From NCBI GenBank assembly GCA_016716085.1, contig JADJWY010000005.1:1-64000 (forward strand): a DNA stretch of 64,000 nt. The letters are read 5' to 3'. A program made the translations under genes and the position numbers. Shown one piece after another: positions 16,004 through 25,980 of this stretch. This DNA comes from Hahellaceae bacterium. GTDB lineage: Bacteria > Pseudomonadota > Gammaproteobacteria > Pseudomonadales > Oleiphilaceae. A model generated the notes under the pieces. That model was not told where the DNA came from, made no database searches, and saw only the letters and a program-made list of their open reading frames with translations. The first letter of the stretch is position 1; the number at the start of each line of letters is the position of its first letter.

Positions 16004-18742
16004 TTACTCCATTCGACCATGACATTGCTTGTATTTTTTGCCCGAACCACAGGGGCAGGGATCATTCCGTCCAATTTTCTGGACTTCCCGCACGAAAGGT
16101 TCAGCTTTGGTTTCATTACCTGCGGCCCCTGCCTCCTCTGCGTTTTCTGCGGCAGAGCCATCAGGATGCTGGGCGCTGGCATGGGCCATTTGCTCCGCCA
16201 GAGCTTCACGACGACGGCGCTCCATCTCGTCCACTTCATCCTGCTGACGCACCCGCACGTGGCACAGAATCCGCACGACGTCTTCCTTGATACTTTCGAG
16301 CATACCCTGGAACAATTCGAATGACTCGCGCTTGTATTCCTGCTTAGGGTTCTTCTGGGCATACCCACGCAGGTGAATACCCATCCGCAGCAAGTCCATG
16401 TTGGACAGATGCTCTTTCCAGAGGGTGTCCAACACCTGCAGGAAGACCTGCTTCTCGAAGTTGCGCATGCCCCCGGTACCAACCACCGTTTCTTTTTCCT
16501 GGTAAGCGCTTTCCACTTCAGCAAGAATCTTCTCGCGCAGACTTTCCTCATGCAGCTTTTTGTCTTCGTCCAGCCACGTCTGAACGGGAAGGTTCACGGC
16601 ATATTCGGCTTCCAGGAACTTCTCCAGGCCCGGAATATCCCACTGCTCTTCGAGCGACTGCAGCGGCACGAATTGACTGATACCCGCGTTGACAACATCA
16701 CTGCGGATAACCTTGATCATTTCCGAAATATCGGCAGACGCCATCACCTCGTTGCGCTGGTCGTACACCACACGACGCTGATCATTAGCGACATCATCGT
16801 ATTCCAGCAGGTTTTTACGAATGTCGAAGTTGCGTCCCTCGACCTTGCGCTGCGCTTTTTCAATCGCATTGCTCACCATGCGGTGCTCAATCGCTTCGCC
16901 TTTCTGCATCCCCAGAGCCTGCATGATATTTTTCACGCGGTCAGAGGCGAAGATGCGCATCAGGTTATCCTCCAGAGACAGGTAGAAACGGGTCGAACCC
17001 GGATCCCCCTGACGACCTGAACGGCCCCGTAGCTGATTATCAATCCGGCGGGATTCATGCCGCTCAGATCCGATGACATGCAAACCACCCGCTTCCAACA
17101 CTGCATCGTGACGCGCCTTCCACTCCTTCTTCAGATTTTCGATCTGTTCAGGCGTTGGGTTTTCCAGCGTGGCGGCTTCTGCTTCCCAGCTACCACCCAG
17201 CACGATATCTGTTCCCCGGCCCGCCATGTTGGTGGCGATGGTGACCGCGCCCGCACGCCCAGCCTGTGCGATAATATGGGCTTCGCGTTCGTGCTGCTTA
17301 GCGTTCAGCACGTTATGCGGAATTTTTTCCTTCTTCAGCAGATTGGACAAAATCTCGGATGACTCGATAGAGGCGGTGCCCACCAGAATCGGTCGCGCGC
17401 TCTGCCGTGTGTCTTTGATATCGTCGATGATGGCCTGAAACTTCTCCCCCACAGACAGGTAGATCAGGTCATTGTGATCAATACGACGGATCGGTTTATT
17501 GGTGGGGATGACGATAACATCCAGTCCATAGATATGACGGAATTCGTAGGCTTCAGTATCAGCAGTTCCCGTCATGCCCGCCAGCTTTTCGTAGAGGCGG
17601 AAGTAGTTCTGGAAGGTGGTTGAGGCCAGCGTCTGGCTTTCTGCCTGAATCTTAACGCCTTCTTTGGCTTCAACCGCCTGATGCAAACCTTCGCTCCAGC
17701 GACGTCCCGGCATCGTTCGGCCGGTGTGCTCATCAACGATGACCACCTGACCATTCTGCACAATATATTCGACGTCTTTGTGGTAAAGATGGTGGGCCCG
17801 CAACGCTGAATTGACATGGTGAAGCAGCGAAAGATTGGCCGGCGCGTAAAGTGAGTCGCCCTCCTGCAGCAAGCCATTCTCAACCAGCAGCGATTCAATC
17901 CGGGCATGGCCGCTTTCGGTCAGCTCAACATTCTTGGATTTTTCATCCAGGTAGAAATGGCCATCAACAATGGCATCTTTATCTTCGGGTGGCTCACCTT
18001 TCTTCATGAGCGGCACCAGGCGATTGACCTTTTTGTAGATTTCGGAACTGTCCTGTACCGCACCGCTGATGATCAGGGGGGTTCGCGCTTCATCGATCAG
18101 GATGGAGTCGACCTCATCCACAATCGCGAAGTAGTGCCCGCGCTGGACCTTGTCATCCAGACTGAAGGCCATATTGTCCCGCAAATAATCGAAACCAAAC
18201 TCGTTGTTGGTTCCGTAGGTAATGTCAGCGGCATAAGCTGCTTTTTTGGTCTGGTGATCCTGACCACTCAGAATAACGCCGACTTCCAGCCCCAGAAAGC
18301 GATAAAGCGGCGCCATCCAGTCAGCGTCACGCTTGGCCAGGTAGTCGTTAACGGTAACGACATGCACACCGCGCCCGGCCAGTGCATTCAGGTAGACGGG
18401 TAAGGTCGCAACGAGGGTTTTACCTTCACCGGTACGCATTTCGGCAATCTTGCCTTCATGCAGGGTCATACCACCAATGAGCTGAACGTCAAAATGGCGC
18501 ATTCCCATTGCTCGTTTGCCCGCTTCACGAACGACCGCGAAGGCATCTGGCAGAATCTGATCGAGTGTTTCTCCTTTGGCGATCCGTGCCTTGAACTCAT
18601 CGGTCTTGGCCTGCAGGGCAGAATCATCGAGTTTTGCGATTTCTTCCTCGAGGGTGCCAATGCGTTTGACAACCTTAGCCATTCGCTTGATTTCCCGTGA
18701 GTTTTTACTGCCAAATATCTTTTTGGCAATTGATCCAAACAT
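16004..18742 (-). CDS. secA: Preprotein translocase ATPase SecA
   Basis: Motor ATPase that drives unfolded proteins through SecYEG. 912 residues, typical length. Walker A is GEGKTLVA near residue 105, Walker B is the VDEVDSILIDEARTPLIISG segment near 210, and the helicase motif GRGTDIVLGG is near 510. A C-terminal zinc-binding, SecB-contacting tail CPCGSGKKYKQCHG is preceded by a low-complexity acidic/Ala linker. No secM-like gene is upstream; instead the M23 peptidase gene lies 5'. Confidence 0.97.
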   Translation of the reverse strand: MFGSIAKKIFGSKNSREIKRMAKVVKRIGTLEEEIAKLDDSALQAKTDEFKARIAKGETLDQILPDAFAVVREAGKRAMGMRHFDVQLIGGMTLHEGKIAEMRTGEGKTLVATLPVYLNALAGRGVHVVTVNDYLAKRDADWMAPLYRFLGLEVGVILSGQDHQTKKAAYAADITYGTNNEFGFDYLRDNMAFSLDDKVQRGHYFAIVDEVDSILIDEARTPLIISGAVQDSSEIYKKVNRLVPLMKKGEPPEDKDAIVDGHFYLDEKSKNVELTESGHARIESLLVENGLLQEGDSLYAPANLSLLHHVNSALRAHHLYHKDVEYIVQNGQVVIVDEHTGRTMPGRRWSEGLHQAVEAKEGVKIQAESQTLASTTFQNYFRLYEKLAGMTGTADTEAYEFRHIYGLDVIVIPTNKPIRRIDHNDLIYLSVGEKFQAIIDDIKDTRQSARPILVGTASIESSEILSNLLKKEKIPHNVLNAKQHEREAHIIAQAGRAGAVTIATNMAGRGTDIVLGGSWEAEAATLENPTPEQIENLKKEWKARHDAVLEAGGLHVIGSERHESRRIDNQLRGRSGRQGDPGSTRFYLSLEDNLMRIFASDRVKNIMQALGMQKGEAIEHRMVSNAIEKAQRKVEGRNFDIRKNLLEYDDVANDQRRVVYDQRNEVMASADISEMIKVIRSDVVNAGISQFVPLQSLEEQWDIPGLEKFLEAEYAVNLPVQTWLDEDKKLHEESLREKILAEVESAYQEKETVVGTGGMRNFEKQVFLQVLDTLWKEHLSNMDLLRMGIHLRGYAQKNPKQEYKRESFELFQGMLESIKEDVVRILCHVRVRQQDEVDEMERRRREALAEQMAHASAQHPDGSAAENAEEAGAAGNETKAEPFVREVQKIGRNDPCPCGSGKKYKQCHGRME

Positions 18743-18841
18743 AATTTTTCAACAACCTGTTAGCTAAGTGATTGTGTCGTGAGAAAACATCTAAGGGCAG
18801 CATTCTACCGCTAACCCGCCACGCATAAAAGCTGAACTGAA

Positions 18842-18864
18842 AAGGCCCTCAGAACGAGGGCCTT
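18842..18864 (-). terminator. Terminator after the M23 peptidase gene
   Basis: AAGGCCCTC (18842-18850) and GAGGGCCTT (18856-18864) form a 9-bp stem with loop AGAAC. On the minus strand it is followed by TTTTC, giving a plausible intrinsic terminator between the M23 gene and secA, so secA probably has its own promoter in 18743-18841. Confidence 0.7.
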
Positions 18865-18905
18865 ATTTGTGACCGAGATTACTCCGGAGCCTGGCTCTAC
18901 AGCAT

Positions 18906-19847
18906 TTAACGGCTGGCTCTGGCAATAAACTTGGCAGGATTGGTCTGACGACCATCTTTGAGGACTTCGAAGTGCACATGCGGCCCTGTGGAACGCCCGG
19001 AACTTCCCATTCGGGCAAGCAACTGCCCTTTCTTCACTACAGTTCCAACCCGAACCGCCACTGATTTACAGTGCGCATAGCGTGTCACGAGACCCGAACC
19101 ATGATTGACTTCCACTAAGCGACCGTAACCGCGTCGATCACCCGCGTACGTTACGACACCACCTGCCACAGCGACAATTTCACTGTCCACCTTCCCGGCA
19201 AAGTCGACACCGGCATGCCAGGATCGCTTCCCGGTAAATGGATCTGAGCGGTAGCCAAAACTCGACGACAACCAGCCTTTTTTCACCGGACGGCCGGCAA
19301 TAAACTGTTCCTGCTGGTATTTCTGGTCAATAAAGATTTCATCCAGGATGCGCAACTGCAGCTCGCGGGACTCAGTCTGTTTTTCCAGCTGATCTAACAC
19401 ACTGGTCAACTCGGTGACCGAATAAGATTGATCAACATCGCCGGATTCAGGACCGCCCACCGCTGGCAGGCTCTCAAAATCAAATTCGCCGGCATCAAGG
19501 CCGGCGACATCTGTCAAACGCTGTCCAAATGCGTCCAATCGCAGCATTCGCGCCTGCAACTGACCGACACGCAGCGTTAAGGTATCAATTTGTTGAAGAC
19601 TGCTTTCTTTGTATTCGGAAATTTCGGCTTTTTGTTCTTCGATGGCGCTCTTCCAGACAGAGACCACGCTGTGAGGCACCGTTCCGGAGCCGGCTGGAAC
19701 CGCCATCACCTGACCGACACGATAAGCACCATAGAATGCCGCGCCGAGCGTTAACATGAATGCACTACTCAGGATAAAAGCCTTCTTGCGGCTCACGGAG
19801 AGCGACCGCGCTTTTAACCCCTGTCGTTTAACTACGATTATATCCAT
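18906..19847 (-). CDS. M23 (LytM-domain) peptidase
   Basis: 313 residues. A positively charged N-terminus, one membrane helix (about 25-44), a coiled-coil stretch (about 65-165), and a C-terminal LytM domain. Zinc ligands are H-x3-D in SWHAGVDFAG and HxH in GPHVHFEV, so the enzyme looks catalytically competent for peptidoglycan cross-link cleavage in the periplasm. It sits between lpxC/dciA and secA, a location conserved in Pseudomonas, and is divergent from dciA across a 185-base intergenic region. Confidence 0.9.
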   Translation of the reverse strand: MDIIVVKRQGLKARSLSVSRKKAFILSSAFMLTLGAAFYGAYRVGQVMAVPAGSGTVPHSVVSVWKSAIEEQKAEISEYKESSLQQIDTLTLRVGQLQARMLRLDAFGQRLTDVAGLDAGEFDFESLPAVGGPESGDVDQSYSVTELTSVLDQLEKQTESRELQLRILDEIFIDQKYQQEQFIAGRPVKKGWLSSSFGYRSDPFTGKRSWHAGVDFAGKVDSEIVAVAGGVVTYAGDRRGYGRLVEVNHGSGLVTRYAHCKSVAVRVGTVVKKGQLLARMGSSGRSTGPHVHFEVLKDGRQTNPAKFIARASR

Positions 19848-20032
19848 AAGCTTCTTCAGAAAATTTGCATAGGCTATTGATAAGGGATACCACGTATCGT
19901 TGACAAGTATATCTTATTTAACTTGGTGAAATACCCTAATCTTTGCGCTTTTTGTAAATCCCTGTACCCTTCCTGTACAGATTTCAACCCATTATGTGAT
20001 CCAACTCACCCTTTTGGAGTAATATTCCGTCA

Positions 20033-20560
20033 ATGAACGTCAAATTTCTCCTGAAACGCCTCACGGACAAGAACGGTTCGCCGACCGAGACCTCTGGCCG
20101 CAGACGCGACCCCAGCCGCGAACCCTCTCAGGATCTGGGGCGAACGCTCAATACCACACAACTCATGGACCACTTGCAAGCCCGGGTAAACAGCGTTCTG
20201 CCCTGGAACCTTCAGGATCGCGTCAAAATCAGCATCGACAAGGATCGCAGGCTGGTCTTACTCACCCCTGACAGCGTCACGCTCAGCCAGGCCCGCATGA
20301 TGATGCCCGCCCTGCAACGCCTGTTCAGAGACATTCAGAGTGAGATCACACGTAATCCTCGTTGGCGTGCCCTGGGCATCTGCAGTGACCGCGACATTAA
20401 GCTTAAGGTCAGGCCGATCAACCCGCCCAAAGCACGACGCACTCACACGCCGCCCCCGATACCGGAGCACACGAGTGAGGCGCTTAAGGAACTGGCAGAA
20501 ACCTGTGGAGATGAATCCCTGTCCCTGGTACTCAATAAATTAGCGCGCCACATCCAGTGA
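20033..20560 (+). CDS. dciA: DciA-family replicative helicase loader (DUF721)
   Basis: 175 residues. The middle (about 35-100: TTQLMDHLQARVNSVLPWNL, then VLLTPDSVTLSQARMMMP) fits the DUF721/DciA fold, which binds DnaB and is the ancestral helicase loader in bacteria that lack DnaC. Ends are variable and basic. It is the only plus-strand gene between secA and lpoA, divergent from the M23 gene and convergent with lpxC (23-base gap), as in Pseudomonas. The identity rests on length, motif and synteny. Confidence 0.75.
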   Translation: MNVKFLLKRLTDKNGSPTETSGRRRDPSREPSQDLGRTLNTTQLMDHLQARVNSVLPWNLQDRVKISIDKDRRLVLLTPDSVTLSQARMMMPALQRLFRDIQSEITRNPRWRALGICSDRDIKLKVRPINPPKARRTHTPPPIPEHTSEALKELAETCGDESLSLVLNKLARHIQ

Positions 20561-20583
20561 CGCGAGAGACCTCAGCACCTTAC

Positions 20584-21492
20584 TCAGGCAACAGCAGGCT
20601 TCATATAGGCAACGGGAGAAGAACTGGCATCCTCGAACGTCACCATTTCCCATGACTCCGGGTGCAGTGCCAGTGCTCGCACCAGCTTATTATTCAGGCC
20701 ATGGCCACTCTTATAGCCCTGGAACTCACCAATCAAACTATAACCCATCAGGTAAATGTCACCGATGGCATCCAGCACTTTATGGCGCACGAATTCGTCC
20801 TCATAGCGCAGGCCGCCTTCGTTTAAAATTTTGAAGTCATCAACAACAATTGCGTTGTCGACACTACCACCCAGCGCAAGATTCATGGAGCGCAGCTTCT
20901 CAATATCACGCATAAACCCGAAGGTACGGGCGCGGCTGACTTCACGCACAAATGAAGTGGTCGCAAAATCGATCGTCGTGCTCTGATCATGCCCCTTGAT
21001 AACCGGATGGTCAAAATCAATGGAGAAACTGACGCGAAAACCATCGAAGGGCAGGAAGCTGGCGACTTTGTCGTCTTCTTTGATCGTGATCTCTTTCTTG
21101 ATACGGATAAATTTCTTGGGCGCGTTCTGTTCGGCAATACCTGCTGATTGAATCAAAAACACGAATGGACCGGCACTGCCATCCATAATAGGCACTTCGG
21201 GGGCACTCAGCTCGACAATACAGTTGTCGATACCCAGCCCTGCCATTGCAGACAGTAAATGCTCAACGGTGGAAACTTTGACGTCTCCTTTCACCAAGGT
21301 CGTGGACAGCATGGTCTCACCGACATTTTCAGCCTTGGCCTTGATCTCAACGACCGGCTTCAGATCGACTCGGCGAAAAACAATACCGTGATCAACAGGA
21401 GCAGGCTTCAATGTCAGGTAAACTTTCTCACCTGAGTGAAGGCCAACACCAGTTGCCTTGATGCTGTTTTTGAGGGTGCGCTGTCTAATCAT
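20584..21492 (-). CDS. lpxC: UDP-3-O-acyl-N-acetylglucosamine deacetylase
   Basis: Committed step of lipid A synthesis; a zinc amidase. 302 residues. Zinc ligands: His in STVEHLLSAMAG (about 79) and H-x3-D in VRHKVLDAIGD (about 238-242). The N-terminal IRQRTLKNSIKATGVGLHSG is typical. It stands alone after ftsZ, separated by a hairpin terminator. A C-terminal degradation tail as in E. coli is not obvious (ends MKPAVA). Confidence 0.97.
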   Translation of the reverse strand: MIRQRTLKNSIKATGVGLHSGEKVYLTLKPAPVDHGIVFRRVDLKPVVEIKAKAENVGETMLSTTLVKGDVKVSTVEHLLSAMAGLGIDNCIVELSAPEVPIMDGSAGPFVFLIQSAGIAEQNAPKKFIRIKKEITIKEDDKVASFLPFDGFRVSFSIDFDHPVIKGHDQSTTIDFATTSFVREVSRARTFGFMRDIEKLRSMNLALGGSVDNAIVVDDFKILNEGGLRYEDEFVRHKVLDAIGDIYLMGYSLIGEFQGYKSGHGLNNKLVRALALHPESWEMVTFEDASSSPVAYMKPAVA

Positions 21493-21630
21493 CGCCCGAT
21501 TACCCGTAAGGTTACTAATCTCTTACTCTAACCTTATCCGATGTATCCCAATGACACACCACGTAAATCCCCTTATTTTCGGCGACTACTTATGCGGTAT
21601 GCAGGGACGGGCAGTCCGTTCTTGAAAACG

Positions 21631-21648
21631 GGGCGCGTCTCTGCGCCC
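21631..21648 (-). terminator. Terminator after ftsZ
   Basis: GGGCGC (21631-21636) and GCGCCC (21643-21648) pair around a 6-base loop. On the minus strand the stem is followed by CGTTTTC. It probably ends the long dcw transcript before lpxC. Confidence 0.55.
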
Positions 21649-21682
21649 GACTGTCTACGCAACCTTTTAAATCAAAGACCTA

Positions 21683-22861
21683 TCAATCTGCCTGGCGGCG
21701 GAGGAACGCCGGAATCTCCAGATAGTCAACGCCTTTTTCATCCAGCGCCCGGCGATCGAGCGCGGCATTACCCTGCACCAGGCCGCCCTTCTGAGCATTC
21801 CCTCGGATGAACGCGGGTTTGTCGAATTTGGCGTATTCGGTCACCGGATTCACAAGGCGAGTGTTGTCCACAACGGTCACAGGCTTCTTGCCGCCATGCT
21901 CAAGGAAGGCACCCAGACCGGTGGCAACCACCGTCACTTTCAACTCATCTCCCATCTCAGGATCAATCACCGTACCCACGACAACCGTAGCCGCGTCTGA
22001 TGCAAATTCCTCAATGGTGTTACCCACTTCAGAGAATTCGCCCAGAGACAGATCAGAGCCTGCGGTGATGTTGACCAGAATGCCTCGCGCACCCTGGAGA
22101 TTAATGTCTTCAAGTAGCGGACTCTTGATGGCACGCTCAGCGGCTTCACGCGCACGGTTTTCGCCGGAAGAAATGCCTGTGCCCATCATCGCCATGCCCA
22201 TTTCCGACATCACGGTTCTAACGTCTGCAAAGTCAACGTTGATCATACCGGGACGGATGATCAGATCAGCAATGCCCTGCACTGCACCCAGTAGCACATC
22301 ATTAGCCGCTGCGAACGCCTCCAGCAGGCTGGTTCCTTTACCCAGAACGGTAAGCAGTTTTTCATTCGGGATAGTAATCAGCGAATCGACATGCTGGGAC
22401 AGATCCTTCAAACCTGCTTCCGCGACTTTCATACGCTTGCCACCTTCGAAGGGAAACGGGCGCGTGACAACTGCCACCGTCAGAATACCCAATTCACGAG
22501 CGACCTGCGCGACAACCGGTGCACCGCCGGTGCCCGTTCCACCACCCATACCGGCGGTAATGAAAACCATATCAGCACCATTCAGCGCTTCCGCGATACG
22601 GTCGCGGTCTTCCATCGCGGCCTGACGACCGACTTCCGGGTTGGCACCTGCACCGAGACCTTTGGTCACGTTACCACCCAGTTTGATAATATTTTTAGGA
22701 TCCAGATCGCGAAGCGCCTGCGCATCCGTATTTGCGCAGTAGAATTCGACGCCATCCACCGAGCTGGTCAGCATGTGACGCACGGCATTGCCGCCACCGC
22801 CACCCACGCCAATAACTTTGATTACCGCATTTTGAGCTGCGCTATCAACCAGTTCAAACAT
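21683..22861 (-). CDS. ftsZ: Cell division GTPase FtsZ
   Basis: Tubulin homologue forming the Z ring. 392 residues. Tubulin signature GGGTGTG near 107, T7 loop NVDFADVRTVMSEMG near 208, and the C-terminal peptide DYLEIPAFLRRQAD that docks FtsA, ZipA and MinC. The ribosome site GAGGAGAAGGGGT is strong. Last gene of the dcw cluster, 46 bases after ftsA. Confidence 0.98.
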   Translation of the reverse strand: MFELVDSAAQNAVIKVIGVGGGGGNAVRHMLTSSVDGVEFYCANTDAQALRDLDPKNIIKLGGNVTKGLGAGANPEVGRQAAMEDRDRIAEALNGADMVFITAGMGGGTGTGGAPVVAQVARELGILTVAVVTRPFPFEGGKRMKVAEAGLKDLSQHVDSLITIPNEKLLTVLGKGTSLLEAFAAANDVLLGAVQGIADLIIRPGMINVDFADVRTVMSEMGMAMMGTGISSGENRAREAAERAIKSPLLEDINLQGARGILVNITAGSDLSLGEFSEVGNTIEEFASDAATVVVGTVIDPEMGDELKVTVVATGLGAFLEHGGKKPVTVVDNTRLVNPVTEYAKFDKPAFIRGNAQKGGLVQGNAALDRRALDEKGVDYLEIPAFLRRQAD

Positions 22862-22907
22862 ACCCCTTCTCCTCTAAATCTTTTTTTTCGTTGCGTAGTG
22901 ACTGAAT

Positions 22908-24158
22908 TTAAAAGTTACCGGTGAACCAATTCTTCAGTCGGGTGAACAGGTTCATTTCGGTTTCCCCCTGACGGGGTGTTTCGCGTCCCAGCTCTAGTTG
23001 TTTGAATCCATAAAGTAGCAATCCCACTCCTGTGGAATACATCGGATTGTTGACGACATCAGACAATCCTTTCACCTTTTGAGGTACAGCCAATCGAACC
23101 GGCATGTGGAAAACTTCCTCTGCCAGTTCAACAACACCTTCCATGCTCGAGGTTCCGCCCGTGAGGACGATCCCCGCAGCAATTAAATCTTCATAGCCGC
23201 TGCGACGCAGTTCGGACTGAATCAACGTAAAGAGCTCTTCATAACGTGGCTCAACCACTTCTGCCAGCGATTGACGACTGAGTTCGCGCGAGGCGCGATC
23301 GCCTACACCCGGCACCCGAATGGTTTCATCTGCCCCGGCTAACTGAGTCAGCGCGCAGGCATATTTGATTTTGATTTCTTCAGCATTCTGGGTTGGGGTG
23401 CGCAAGGCCATGGCAATGTCATTGGTCACCTGATCACCGGCAATCGGTATCACCGCTGTATGTCGGATGGCGCCACCCGTGAAGATCGCCAGATCCGTGG
23501 TGCCACCGCCGATATCGACAACGCACACTCCGAGCTCTTTCTCATCATCGGTCAGTACCGCATAACTGGAGGCCAATTGCTCCAGGATGATTTCATCGAC
23601 TTCGAGGCTGCAGCGTTTTACGCACTTTTCAATATTCTGGTAGGCATTCACTGCACACGTCACCAGGTGAACCTTGGCCTCCAGGCGCACCCCAGACATG
23701 CCCAGGGGCTCTTTGACGCCTTCCTGGTTATCAATGACGTATTCCTGCGGAATCACATGCAGAATCCGTTGATCGGCGGGGATCGCTACCGCCTGAGCCG
23801 CATCTAATACCCGTTCGATATCCGCTTTAATGACTTCACGATCACGCACTGCCACGATCCCGTGTGAGTTCAAGCTACGAATGTGACTTCCAGCAATACC
23901 GACATAAACGGAATGCACCCGGCATCCCGCCATCAACTCAGCCTCTTCAACGGCCCGTTGAATCGCCTGTACCGTCGTTTCGATATTGACGACCACACCT
24001 CTTTTGAGGCCCCGTGAGGGGTGTGAGCCGATGCCCACCACTTCAATATCGCCTTCCTGATTCCGTTGCCCGACAATCGCGACCACTTTCGAGGTCCCGA
24101 TATCCAGACCGACAATCATATTCCCCGCTGCGTTAACCATATTCCTGGACTCTGTCAT
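22908..24158 (-). CDS. ftsA: Cell division protein FtsA
   Basis: Actin-like membrane tether for FtsZ. 416 residues. Begins with the phosphate-1 motif MIVGLDIGTSKVVAIVG; phosphate-2 is VVDIGGGTTDLAIF near 205. It ends with the amphipathic membrane helix NLFTRLKNWFTGNF. In-frame ATGs at 24140 and 24119 are alternative starts. Confidence 0.97.
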   Translation of the reverse strand: MTESRNMVNAAGNMIVGLDIGTSKVVAIVGQRNQEGDIEVVGIGSHPSRGLKRGVVVNIETTVQAIQRAVEEAELMAGCRVHSVYVGIAGSHIRSLNSHGIVAVRDREVIKADIERVLDAAQAVAIPADQRILHVIPQEYVIDNQEGVKEPLGMSGVRLEAKVHLVTCAVNAYQNIEKCVKRCSLEVDEIILEQLASSYAVLTDDEKELGVCVVDIGGGTTDLAIFTGGAIRHTAVIPIAGDQVTNDIAMALRTPTQNAEEIKIKYACALTQLAGADETIRVPGVGDRASRELSRQSLAEVVEPRYEELFTLIQSELRRSGYEDLIAAGIVLTGGTSSMEGVVELAEEVFHMPVRLAVPQKVKGLSDVVNNPMYSTGVGLLLYGFKQLELGRETPRQGETEMNLFTRLKNWFTGNF

Positions 24159-24166
24159 TTTATCTA

Positions 24167-25036
24167 TTATCCTGCCGACCTGACCCCTGGCTTTTCCGCT
24201 TCTTCGAGCGGTTTCCAGCGAACTGCCATGCCACTTGAGTAGCGCATATCAATGCGCTCAATTAATTCTTCTCTGGCTGCCCGAATTTTCGGGTAACTGA
24301 CAAGAAAGCGATTGAAGCGCGCTTCAACATCGTTCTTGCCCAACGTCAGGCGCCAACCATCCGCCATATCGAGGCTCCAGGCACCCCGGTCATCAAGACT
24401 CAGCGCGACCAGATGCAAACCTATCGACGCGACAGCCGGCTGCCATTGCTGAAACTGCTCATAGACCCGCAGGGTGCTCCCCTCTGGCCCCTCCAGTTGC
24501 GGGAGTCCCGCCGCCGTCCAGGGTTGCTCAGGCACAAACAAGGTCCCCTCCGCAGTCAGCAGACCATCGCGTCCCCAGCGCACGACAGGAACGCGCTCTT
24601 CAACCTGAATTTCGATGATATCCGGCCATTTCCGATGGAGACTTACGTCAGCCACCCAGGCTTCTTTCTGGATTTCACGGCGAAGTTCCCCCAGGCTAAT
24701 ACCAAAAAAACTCATGCCCTGATAAGGTAACAGGCGCTGTTTTACCCGCTCGACGGGCAGATTAACCAGCTCGGAGGTCACCGCAACTTCGCCTACTTTC
24801 CGATCAGCCAATGCCAGCAATGTGGCACCACCGCCCAGCACCACCAGCCAGAAACTGAACAATCCCAGATGAATGGCCACGGATCGCCAGGGCAATGCCA
24901 GAACCGCATCAATCCATTCAGGGCGAGGCGCCGGGCCTTCATTCCGACCGTCACGCAAAGGCGAGGCACCGCGCTGCGCCGCAACCTTTTGGCTGCGCTT
25001 GCGAAGTTGCTCCATGAGGCTCGCCTTAATCGTCAT
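24167..25036 (-). CDS. ftsQ: Cell division protein FtsQ
   Basis: Bitopic divisome protein that recruits FtsB/FtsL. 289 residues: a charged cytoplasmic N-terminus, one membrane helix (about 52-74, LGLFSFWLVVLGGGATLLAL), then the periplasmic POTRA domain (VNLPVERVKQRLLPYQGMSFF) and the FtsQ domain. It starts 2 bases after ddlB. Confidence 0.94.
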   Translation of the reverse strand: MTIKASLMEQLRKRSQKVAAQRGASPLRDGRNEGPAPRPEWIDAVLALPWRSVAIHLGLFSFWLVVLGGGATLLALADRKVGEVAVTSELVNLPVERVKQRLLPYQGMSFFGISLGELRREIQKEAWVADVSLHRKWPDIIEIQVEERVPVVRWGRDGLLTAEGTLFVPEQPWTAAGLPQLEGPEGSTLRVYEQFQQWQPAVASIGLHLVALSLDDRGAWSLDMADGWRLTLGKNDVEARFNRFLVSYPKIRAAREELIERIDMRYSSGMAVRWKPLEEAEKPGVRSAG

Positions 25037-25038
25037 CG

Positions 25039-25947
25039 TTAAATGCTCAGCTCCAGTATGCGAGAGACCAAGGCCCCGAAATCCAACCCGGCCGCTTTTG
25101 CCGCCATCGGCACCAGGCTGTGACTGGTCATACCCGGTACCGTATTAATTTCTAACAACCAGAAGCGCCCCTGCTCGTCCATCATCAGATCGACCCTCGC
25201 CCAGCCTTTGCATCCCAGCGCCTGATAGGCTTTGAGTGAAAGTGCCTGGCAGGCAGCCTCTTCAGATGCACTCAAGCCACAGGGCAACTGATAGTGCGTG
25301 TCAGCCGCTTTGTATTTAGCGTCATAATCAAAAAATACATGGGGCGTACTCAAACCGATCACTGGTAGCGCCTGATCGCCCAGGATGGCACAGGTGAACT
25401 CGCGCCCCTTGATAAAGGTTTCTGCAAGCATATCGCCATCAAATTGGCGAGCCAAACTAAAAGCAGGCGCCAGATCCTTCGCCGCACTGACTTTGCTCAT
25501 GCCGATGCTGGATCCTTCATGAGCAGGTTTGATCATGAGCGGAAAGCCGAAGCGTTCTGCTGCATTTTCCAGATCGTGCAAGGTTTCAATCGTTGCAAAT
25601 TCAGGGGTGGGCAAGCCCTGCGCCAGCCAGATACGTTTGGTGCTGGTTTTATTCATCCCGACGGCCGACGCCAGAATACCGCTACCGGTGTAGGGTTTGC
25701 CCATCAGCTCAAGCGCACCCTGTAATGCACCGTCTTCACCGCCGCGGCCATGCAGCGCAATAAAGGCACGGTCGAACGGTGTTTCCAACAGGGACTTCAC
25801 TCCGTCTTTCAAATCAATCCCGAACGCATCCACTCCCGCAGCTTGCAGTGCCTTCAATACTGAAGTTCCGCTTTCCAGGGAGACTTCCCGTTCGGCAGAG
25901 GTTCCACCATAAATGACCGCCACGCGCCCAAAGTTGAGCTTATTCAT
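25039..25947 (-). CDS. ddlB: D-alanine-D-alanine ligase B
   Basis: ATP-grasp enzyme making the D-Ala-D-Ala dipeptide that MurF adds. 302 residues. N-terminal VAVIYGGTSAEREVSLESG, the lid/ATP region PLMIKPAHEGSSIGMSKV, and the metal site FWLLEINTVPGMTSHSLVP. GGGAGG lies 7 bases before the ATG. If the murC frame is corrected, the murC stop overlaps this start by 4 bases. Confidence 0.97.
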   Translation of the reverse strand: MNKLNFGRVAVIYGGTSAEREVSLESGTSVLKALQAAGVDAFGIDLKDGVKSLLETPFDRAFIALHGRGGEDGALQGALELMGKPYTGSGILASAVGMNKTSTKRIWLAQGLPTPEFATIETLHDLENAAERFGFPLMIKPAHEGSSIGMSKVSAAKDLAPAFSLARQFDGDMLAETFIKGREFTCAILGDQALPVIGLSTPHVFFDYDAKYKAADTHYQLPCGLSASEEAACQALSLKAYQALGCKGWARVDLMMDEQGRFWLLEINTVPGMTSHSLVPMAAKAAGLDFGALVSRILELSI

Positions 25948-25980
25948 GCCACACCTCCCTGATAGACAAAAACTCCGTGC